10,707 nucleotides of DNA from a bacterium. GTDB taxonomy: Bacteria; Ratteibacteria; UBA8468; B48-G9; JAFGKM01. Location: assembly GCA_026416755.1 (NCBI GenBank), contig JAOAEP010000106.1:1-10707 (forward strand), given 5' to 3'. Positions within the stretch are counted from its first letter, which is position 1; the number at the start of each line of letters is the position of its first letter. Positions 1 to 5,169 of the stretch are shown piece after piece. The notes under the pieces are model-generated. The model made no database searches. It had not been told where the DNA came from and saw nothing but the letters and a program-made list of their open reading frames with translations. Made by a program: the position numbers and the translations under genes.

Positions 1-19
1 ATTGTAAAGTATATAAGAA

Positions 20-400
20 ATGTTAAAGGTAATAAAGTTTTTATTACTCTCTTTACTTATTTATGGTATTGTGATTCCTTGTGGACAGAAGACCCCAATA
101 AAACAAAGCCTTGATAATCCCAACCTTTTGACCAAAGAGGTTGTGTTTGACGGGGAAGTATCGTCTTTCCAATTTAAGGTTTCAAAGGTAGGCAATGCTT
201 ATACTACTTTTTCCTTGATGGATAATGATTATAATTCATAAAGGTATTTTTATGAGAACACAAAGAAATAAAACAGCAGAAGATACAAAACGGAGATATA
301 ATAGAAATTAGTGGGGTTTTTAATATATAGAGGTACATATCGGTTTTTTAATGAGATTGAAGCACTGGATATAAAAAAGAAAATTACTAGATGGACATGA
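20..400 (+). pseudogene. Decayed secreted OB-fold protein
   Basis: An ATG at 20 opens a frame with a hydrophobic N-terminus (KFLLLSLLIYGIVIPCG) that looks like a signal peptide, possibly a lipoprotein with Cys at residue 22. This is followed by an OB-fold-like stretch (FQFKVSKVGNAYTTFSLMD). The frame stops at 239-241. The homologous pattern continues in the next frame: KVF from 241, a TGA at 253-255 where the family has Trp, then NGDIIEISGVF. It returns to the first frame near 328-332 with GTYRFFNEIEALDIKKK and ends at TGA 398-400. Small bacterial exported OB-fold proteins typically have the order PYTTF..L.D, K.VF.W, GD.V.V.G.F, G.Y.F.NEIEA, which this reproduces across three segments. It therefore reads as one gene of about 125 codons broken by two compensating indels and one nonsense codon. 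Real decay is my preferred reading, but sequencing error cannot be excluded. No Shine-Dalgarno is visible before the ATG. Confidence 0.6.
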
Positions 401-493
401 GGGAAACAGTAGAAACGTAGAAATTAGAATTCATGAATGATGAAAAATTAAAGAGTTTTGATAGTTATATTTTAGAAGGATGTTTTAAAAGGA

Positions 494-1930
494 ATGAGAG
501 AGATAATTAAAAAATATTATCCTGTATTCATTATAGAAATCGCATGTATCAGCTATCTACTTTTTCAAGTTATTTTTGCTTTGTCTAGAAAAGGGAAAGA
601 AGGGGTTATAATTTTAATACAAAAATACCTACCTTTTTTACCTAATTTTTTTACCATATTTATTCACTATTTCCCTAACTGGATATTTACAGAATATGGA
701 ATTGCAAGTTTTTATTTATTCATTATTGTGTTATTTTTTATAGGATATTTTTTAAGTATAAGAAAAATTGATAAATTTACACCTCTTTCAATAATAACAT
801 GTTCATTTCTCTTTTGTTTTTCTTTTTTTTTCTCCCCACCGGGAAAGCATCACGATATTTTTTTATATATTTTTCAAGGAAAAATAGTGGCCCATTATAG
901 GGCTAATCCTTACTACGCAGTCCCTTCTACATTTTCTAAAGATGCTTTTTATCGTTTTGTTGGCTGGAAAGATTTTCCATCTGCATATGGACCTTTTTGG
1001 CATTGGTTAGAAGCTTTATTATATCTAATTGGCGGAGAAAACATTATTAGTCAAATAGCGGTTTTTCGTCTCTTTATTATTTTTATCCATCTTGCAAATT
1101 CAATCTTAATTTATCTTATTTTAAAACATATTTTCCCTGACAAGGCAAAAAAGGGCATGGTTTTGATGGCGTGGAATCCTCTTTTACTAATTTTGGGTCC
1201 TGCAAATGCCACAAATGATAATGCAATGATTTTTTTTATGCTTATGGGAATTTTATTTTCTTTGAAAAACCGAATTTTAATCGCCTCTTTATTTCTTATC
1301 TTATCAGCAATGATAAAAATGTTTTCAGGAATTTATATTCCTTTTCATTTAAAAATTCAGTGTAAGGAGAGTAATTTTTTTCTAAATATTATAATTATGT
1401 TGATTACTCTTTTTATAATTTGGTTGCCTTTTTATCAAGGAATAAAAACTTTCTTTATTCCATTTTGGATGGCAAAAACCTCTCATTATTCAATAACTTT
1501 CCTTTTTCAAAGTTTTATAGAAATAATGTATCCTCAGTATTTAAAAATTGCTACTTTATTCTTCAAGTTATTTCTTTCCATAGGATTTTTATTTTTTTAC
1601 TTTTATATTATACGAAAAGTAAATAATTTTAATGAAAGTATCAGAGGTGTTTCTGTTTTATTTTTCTTTTTACTTAATGTTTTTATTCCTGCAAGAGCGA
1701 CATGGTATATTAGTTGGTTAATCCCTTTTGCTATATTATCAATGGAAAGAAGGATTATATTTTTAACTTTATTGCTTACATTAACTTCTCTTTTATCTGG
1801 AGTTGTTTATTATTTTACTCATTCATATGCAAAAGGTTATCAATCTATTTCAATTCTTATAGACATATTTATTCCTTTAACCATATCTTTAATTTGGAAA
1901 ATCTGGAGAAATATTAAAAATTCACGGTAA
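494..1930 (+). CDS. GT-C fold integral membrane glycosyltransferase (GT87/MptB-like)
   Basis: A 478-aa polytopic membrane protein with roughly 10-12 hydrophobic helices. Its pattern matches polyprenol-phosphate-sugar dependent glycosyltransferases of the GT-C superfamily (DUF2029/GT87, MptA/B-like mannosyltransferases). After the second or third helix comes an extracytoplasmic loop with an acidic residue (HHD, residues 119-121), then GKIVAHYRANPYYAVP (129-144, the family's G-(R/K)-x-x-A-x-x-x-NPY motif) and YGPFWHWL (165-172). WNP (227-229) and NATNDN (238-243) match the later conserved N-P and N-D segments. Such enzymes transfer a sugar from a lipid carrier to a glycolipid or cell-surface acceptor on the outer face of the membrane; donor and acceptor cannot be read from sequence. 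The start has AAAAGG close by and AAGGA further upstream. It lies between a broken gene and a 260-bp gap, so it is probably monocistronic. The family-level call is good; the specific substrate is unknown. Confidence 0.75.
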   Translation: MREIIKKYYPVFIIEIACISYLLFQVIFALSRKGKEGVIILIQKYLPFLPNFFTIFIHYFPNWIFTEYGIASFYLFIIVLFFIGYFLSIRKIDKFTPLSIITCSFLFCFSFFFSPPGKHHDIFLYIFQGKIVAHYRANPYYAVPSTFSKDAFYRFVGWKDFPSAYGPFWHWLEALLYLIGGENIISQIAVFRLFIIFIHLANSILIYLILKHIFPDKAKKGMVLMAWNPLLLILGPANATNDNAMIFFMLMGILFSLKNRILIASLFLILSAMIKMFSGIYIPFHLKIQCKESNFFLNIIIMLITLFIIWLPFYQGIKTFFIPFWMAKTSHYSITFLFQSFIEIMYPQYLKIATLFFKLFLSIGFLFFYFYIIRKVNNFNESIRGVSVLFFFLLNVFIPARATWYISWLIPFAILSMERRIIFLTLLLTLTSLLSGVVYYFTHSYAKGYQSISILIDIFIPLTISLIWKIWRNIKNSR

Positions 1931-1933
1931 TTA

Positions 1934-1948
1934 CGAGGTCGGACCTCG
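1934..1948. repeat. GC-rich perfect palindrome (7-bp arms, 1-bp centre)
   Basis: CGAGGTC, then G, then GACCTCG, starting 4 nt after the TAA of the glycosyltransferase gene. As RNA it could form a 6-bp stem (CGAGGT/ACCTCG) with a CGG loop. The nearest T-run (1964-1969) is about 15 nt downstream, too far for a classical intrinsic terminator. It could be a terminator variant, a REP-like dispersed repeat or a protein-binding site. Its GC content stands out from its surroundings. Confidence 0.6.
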
Positions 1949-2114
1949 CTAAACGGAATATTATTTTTTCTGTCGGAATACTTAACTTGCTTTAAAGGGT
2001 ATTTTTTTCTGGAGGACGGGGCTAGGTATATTTATAGGAGCACAAAGGAGAGGTTGTATTATTTTTCCTTTTTCTGCTTTAGATGCTATTTTTTAATTTG
2101 AAAGAAATTTAAAT

Positions 2115-2145
2115 TTGACAAAAATTAGTATGTATGGAGTATATT
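2115..2145 (+). promoter_or_regulatory. Candidate promoter for the AEC transporter gene
   Basis: A perfect -35 TTGACA at 2115-2120 is followed after 19 bp by TATATT (2140-2145), about 45 nt before the ATG at 2191. The spacer is slightly long, and AT-rich DNA offers alternative -10 elements such as TATTAT at 2142-2147. The -35 is the strongest part of the evidence. Confidence 0.4.
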
Positions 2146-2190
2146 ATTATGTGTTTTTAATCTAAAAAATGAACCTGATTTTAAAAAAGT

Positions 2191-3108
2191 ATGAATATTA
2201 TTTTAAATACTGTCGTCTCACTTTTATTACTTATTGGATGTGGTTTTTTATCAAAGAAGTTGAAGATTTTAAAAGAGGGAGATGAGAAAGTTTTTGTTTC
2301 CTATATTTATTATTTTTCTTTGCCTTCCTTATTTATACTTACAATTTCAGAAATAAAATTTACAAAACAGATTATAGTTTTTCTTATCGCAGGGGTTGTA
2401 CCAATTTTAATTTCCCTTATTTTATACTCCTTAATTTATTTGGTTTTTCATATAAAAAGGGATGTTTTTTACTTGTTGTCTTTAAGTACAATATTTGGAA
2501 GTCTTGCATTTTTTGGTATTCCTTTTGTAATTTTTGTTCTTCCAGAAACTGAAAAAATTGCAACTTTAATGGCTGCTTTTGTTTCTGCAGTTGCGGTTTT
2601 TATTTCTATTGCAATGCTTGAGTTTTATAGAGTAAAATGTGTTTTTTCAGAATGTCTTCCAAAAGTTTTTAAAAAACTTTCAAAAAATCCATTGATAATT
2701 TCATTATTTATTGGTCTTTTTTTTTCTATTTTAGATATTCCTATACCAAGTATAATAAAGAGAGTATTGGATATGTTTGGGAAAACTACTGCAGTTATTT
2801 CTATGTTTATGCTTGGAGTGTTTCTTCAAGGGAAAAAATATAAAAATTTAAAACTTGCTTTATTATTAAGTATGCTTAGGATGTTTTTTTTACCTTTTAT
2901 TGCATTGGTAATTTCTAAATTATTTTATTTAAGTGAAGTTGAAATAAAGGTTATTGTTTTAATGAATGCTATGCCTCTTGCAGTTTCAATGATTATATTA
3001 AGTGAAAGATACAAGTTCTATGAAGGAGTTATATCTTCAATAATTTTGATTTCTTCTATTTCTTCAATAATATATCTATATTTTTGGCTATACATTGTCG
3101 GTTTTTAA
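2191..3108 (+). CDS. AEC (auxin efflux carrier) family transporter
   Basis: A 305-aa protein, almost entirely hydrophobic, with about 10 predicted transmembrane segments in two halves. This is the length and architecture of Mem_trans/AEC permeases (PF03547). Family-like motifs are YYFSLPSLFIL (residues 40-50, the conserved N/Y-F-x-LP-A/S-L element of helix 2) and MPLAVSMIILSERY (261-274), the C-terminal half equivalent that precedes the last two helices. Bacterial AEC members export or import small organic acids such as malate or malonate; the substrate here cannot be inferred. The ATG at 2191 is the first in frame, but no Shine-Dalgarno precedes it (GATTTTAAAAAAGT), so translation initiation is unusual or weak. 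The gene stands alone and converges with the cas6-like gene: only 11 bp separate the two stop codons. Confidence 0.85.
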   Translation: MNIILNTVVSLLLLIGCGFLSKKLKILKEGDEKVFVSYIYYFSLPSLFILTISEIKFTKQIIVFLIAGVVPILISLILYSLIYLVFHIKRDVFYLLSLSTIFGSLAFFGIPFVIFVLPETEKIATLMAAFVSAVAVFISIAMLEFYRVKCVFSECLPKVFKKLSKNPLIISLFIGLFFSILDIPIPSIIKRVLDMFGKTTAVISMFMLGVFLQGKKYKNLKLALLLSMLRMFFLPFIALVISKLFYLSEVEIKVIVLMNAMPLAVSMIILSERYKFYEGVISSIILISSISSIIYLYFWLYIVGF

Positions 3109-3124
3109 TTTTCGGTTTTTTAAT
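3098..3124. repeat. Short direct repeat across convergent stop codons
   Basis: TCGGTTTTTAATT (3098-3110) and TCGGTTTTTTAAT (3112-3124) are near-identical copies 14 bp apart, differing by one T. The first copy contains the TAA of the AEC gene; the second contains the reverse-strand TAA of the cas6-like gene. It looks like a local tandem duplication or slippage product. It gives T-runs on one strand only and no clear hairpin, so it is not a convincing terminator. Confidence 0.5.
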
Positions 3125-4055
3125 CGGGTGAAAAGATTAAATATTTACCTAAACCAAAAGATGTATTTTTGCCAATGTGGATATAAGAACCTGCAGATAT
3201 TAAAGGATAAAATTTCCCGATATTTCCCCTATACTCAATCTCTCCTAATATCCCTCCCATTTTCATAGTTGTTTTTTGTCTTGTTGAATATCTTTTATAA
3301 TCAATCCATTTTAAACTACACCTTCCAATTTTCACCTTTTCTGCATCTTCTAAAATTTCTGAAAAATTATTCTTTTCTTTGTAATCACACCAAAAATATA
3401 AAATTTGTGAAACTCTTCTTAAAATTGCTTTTATAAATACAGAAAATTCTGGAACCTGAATAAATCTACCTTCATTTTTTATTTTTGTTGGAGTTATAAA
3501 TTTTATTTTTATGCTTTTTATATCTTTACATTCAATTTCAAAATTTTTTTCTTCAATTTTTTCCATAAATTCATTTCCAATTTTAAAGATATTTTTTTCT
3601 GTTGGATATTTTTGGAACACACTTTCAATATAAAATTTCTCTCTGTATTTTCCAAGCCCTGTTTTACCAAGTTCTATAAAAGAAAGAAAAAAATAAGGAA
3701 AGTATTGAATGGCCTCTCCAAAAAGTATAAGGTTGAATTGGAAGTTTTCACCAGTTTTATAAAGGTTTTTTCTCTCATTTGGAAACTCAATAACATAGGG
3801 TCTTGGTATTTCTTCTACTTTTTCATTTTTATTTTTAATTTTTGGTTCAAAAAGTTTTATATAAACACAATCTTGAATTAAATTACATTCTTTACAAACA
3901 ATCTCTTTTTTAATACATATATTTTTTTTAAATGCATATCCAAGTGCACCTCTAATTGTCGCTCCTCTGAAAAAAGGCAGATTTAATTCATTTTCCGGAG
4001 ATAGAGAAAAGTTTATTATTGAAAATTTAAGATTTTGGAGAAACTTAAAATCCAT
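3120..4055 (-). CDS. Cas6-like RAMP endoribonuclease (PF10040 type), without CRISPR context
   Basis: A 311-aa protein whose two ends match CRISPR-associated Cas6 of the PF10040 type. Near the N-terminus is a RAMP-type FFRGATIRGALGYAF (residues 28-42). The middle of the protein opens with four cysteines (C47, C54, C57, C63), probably zinc-binding, leading into YIKLFEP (65-71). The C-terminus ends in PLISAGSYIHIGKNTSFGLG (284-303), the glycine-rich RAMP loop of the second ferredoxin-like fold, with H293 a possible catalytic or RNA-binding residue. Cas6 proteins cleave repeat RNA to release crRNAs. No repeat-spacer array and no cas1, cas2 or effector gene lies in the window, so a CRISPR role is not shown. 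The protein could serve an array elsewhere in the genome or process another RNA. The gene follows the radical SAM gene by 38 bp, and that gap holds what looks like its own promoter. No Shine-Dalgarno precedes the ATG. The family call is good; the activity is inferred. Confidence 0.75.
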   Translation of the reverse strand: MDFKFLQNLKFSIINFSLSPENELNLPFFRGATIRGALGYAFKKNICIKKEIVCKECNLIQDCVYIKLFEPKIKNKNEKVEEIPRPYVIEFPNERKNLYKTGENFQFNLILFGEAIQYFPYFFLSFIELGKTGLGKYREKFYIESVFQKYPTEKNIFKIGNEFMEKIEEKNFEIECKDIKSIKIKFITPTKIKNEGRFIQVPEFSVFIKAILRRVSQILYFWCDYKEKNNFSEILEDAEKVKIGRCSLKWIDYKRYSTRQKTTMKMGGILGEIEYRGNIGKFYPLISAGSYIHIGKNTSFGLGKYLIFSPD

Positions 4056-4063
4056 AAGAAAAA

Positions 4064-4090
4064 TTTATAATGAAAATGTAAGTATGTCAA
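4064..4090 (-). promoter_or_regulatory. Promoter of the cas6-like gene, leaderless geometry
   Basis: On the minus strand, TTGACA (4085-4090) is followed after 15 bp by TATAAA (4064-4069), 8 nt before the ATG. An alternative -10, TAAATT (4062-4067), has a 17-bp spacer. There is no room for a leader with a Shine-Dalgarno, and none is present. The element lies just beyond the stop of the radical SAM gene, so the cas6-like gene may be expressed independently. Confidence 0.5.
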
Positions 4091-4093
4091 TTT

Positions 4094-5152
4094 TTATTCT
4101 ATTGCAAAATAAGTCCTTATGTCTAAATTTGTTAATCCAAGTTCTTTTGCCTTTTTTACAACTTTTCTATATTCTTCTGGAGTTACTCTTCTTGATATTT
4201 CAGGATAATCAAAGGCCTTATAATGGGGGGTGTACTGAGGCATTATGTTTACATAAGTATCCTTTGGTAAATTCTCTGCTATCCATTTCAATATTTCTTC
4301 TGAACCTGCAACATTGTTTGGCATTACAAGATGTCTTATCATAAGTCCTCTGTATATTATTCCATCTTTTTCTGGTTTTGCTACTCCAACCTGTCTATGC
4401 ATTTCAAGGATTGCTTTTTTTGTAAGTTCTGGATAACTTTCTGCTCCTTGTGAATATTTCTTTGCTATTTCCGGTGACCAGTATTTAAAATCAGGTAAGT
4501 ATATATCAACAACTCCATCAAAAAATTTAAGTATTTCAACTTTTTCCCATCCACTTGTATTATAAACAATAGGTAATCTTAAACCTTTGCCTGCTGCAAT
4601 ATCTATCGCTTTTAAAATATGAGCAGAGTAATGAGTGGGAGTAACAAGATTTATATTATGACAACCAATTTTTTGAAGTTCAAGCATAATATCCGAAAGT
4701 TTTTCAATTGTTGTTCCACACCCTTTTCCAAGATGACTTATTTCCCAGTTCTGACAAAATATACACCTTAAGTTACAGTGAGTAAAAAATATTGTGCCTG
4801 AACCACCTCTTCCTACAAGTCCTCTCTCTTCACCAAAATGAGGGAAATATGAAGATATTAGAAGTTTTGTACCTGGTGCACGACAAAAACCAGTTTCTCC
4901 TTTAATACGATTTACTCCACAATTTCTTGGGCATAAAGAACACTTTTCCATAAGTTTCCATAGTTGTTCTGCTCTTTTCTTTAATTCTCCGGATTTATGA
5001 AGTTTTAAATAGGCAGGTTCAAAATTTGAATTAGCAATGGCTGACATTTCAAATCCTTTCTTTTTAATTTTTTTATTTTCTTCTCCTTTTGAAACAACCC
5101 ATAAAAAAGATAGATAAAATAAAATGCTGCCGACTAAAATATACTTTCTCAT
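4094..5152 (-). CDS. PflX-type radical SAM protein (COG1313), possible membrane anchor
   Basis: A 352-aa radical SAM protein. The cluster-binding CNLRCIFC (C126, C130, C133) follows FFTH, and GRGGSGTIFF precedes it. An N-terminal four-cysteine group, KCSLCPRNCGVNR then GFC (C71, C74, C78, C90), is diagnostic of the PflX/COG1313 group, annotated as pyruvate formate-lyase activase-like but of unknown substrate. FEPAYLKLHKSGEL (44-57) is the usual family beginning. The first 35 residues are extra: a basic start and hydrophobic stretch YILVGSILFYLSFLWVV that looks like a signal anchor. There are two credible starts. The ATG at 5152 has no Shine-Dalgarno but a TATAAT 11 nt upstream. The ATG at 5047 (residue 36) has AAAGGA at 6-nt spacing and gives a family-sized soluble protein. 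It follows the spermidine-synthase-like gene by 12 bp. Both use AdoMet-type chemistry, but no shared pathway is known to me. Confidence 0.85.
   Translation of the reverse strand: MRKYILVGSILFYLSFLWVVSKGEENKKIKKKGFEMSAIANSNFEPAYLKLHKSGELKKRAEQLWKLMEKCSLCPRNCGVNRIKGETGFCRAPGTKLLISSYFPHFGEERGLVGRGGSGTIFFTHCNLRCIFCQNWEISHLGKGCGTTIEKLSDIMLELQKIGCHNINLVTPTHYSAHILKAIDIAAGKGLRLPIVYNTSGWEKVEILKFFDGVVDIYLPDFKYWSPEIAKKYSQGAESYPELTKKAILEMHRQVGVAKPEKDGIIYRGLMIRHLVMPNNVAGSEEILKWIAENLPKDTYVNIMPQYTPHYKAFDYPEISRRVTPEEYRKVVKKAKELGLTNLDIRTYFAIE
5054..5059 (-). promoter_or_regulatory. Shine-Dalgarno for alternative internal start of the radical SAM gene
   Basis: AAAGGA on the minus strand, 6 nt before the in-frame ATG at 5047-5045. 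The surrounding GGATTTGAAATG is identical to that before the acsA start. It supports initiation at residue 36, which would remove the hydrophobic N-terminus. Confidence 0.5.
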
Positions 5153-5163
5153 TTTTGTACATT

Positions 5164-5169
5164 ATTATA
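5164..5169 (-). promoter_or_regulatory. Possible -10 element before the long radical SAM start
   Basis: A consensus TATAAT on the minus strand, 11 nt before the ATG at 5152, overlapping the stop of the upstream gene (TAA at 5167-5165). I see no good -35 at 16-18 bp, and AT-rich DNA makes chance matches common. If used, the transcript would start within about 5 nt of the ATG. Confidence 0.25.

Larger units (their letters stand above)
1931..2190. other. Intergenic gap between glycosyltransferase and AEC transporter genes
   Basis: There is no convincing gene in these 260 bp. Immediately after the glycosyltransferase stop there is a GC-rich palindrome. CGGAATA occurs twice 20 bp apart (1954-1960, 1974-1980). 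A locally G-rich patch near 2011-2055 is unlike the surrounding AT-rich DNA. The frame of the upstream gene stays open past its TAA for 56 codons, to TGA 2099-2101, without any ATG and without a recognisable protein pattern. The right end carries a possible promoter for the transporter. Confidence 0.6.

Noticed and set aside
253..255. TGA at a family Trp position, suggesting TGA recoded as Trp
   Set aside because: All recognisable intact genes use TGG for Trp and are open over full length without internal TGA. The same remnant also needs two frameshifts. The fact that all eight intact stops are TAA is expected from AT-richness.
433..510. 25-codon frame starting MNDEKLKSFD before the glycosyltransferase gene
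   Set aside because: It has no Shine-Dalgarno, overlaps the real start at 494 in another frame and shows no recognisable pattern. The 401-493 gap is best left empty.
1934..1969. Palindrome plus T-run as a classical intrinsic terminator
   Set aside because: The T-run begins about 15 nt after the stem instead of immediately after it, so the architecture does not fit.
1931..2101. In-frame continuation of the glycosyltransferase past its TAA, as readthrough or a lost C-terminus
   Set aside because: It has no start codon and no family homology, the glycosyltransferase already has full family length, and the palindrome lies inside it. A stretch of 56 open codons can occur by chance.
3060..4100. 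CRISPR array near the Cas6-like gene
   Set aside because: I looked for regularly spaced 25-40 nt direct repeats around the gene and in all gaps and found none. The gaps here are only 11 and 38 bp.
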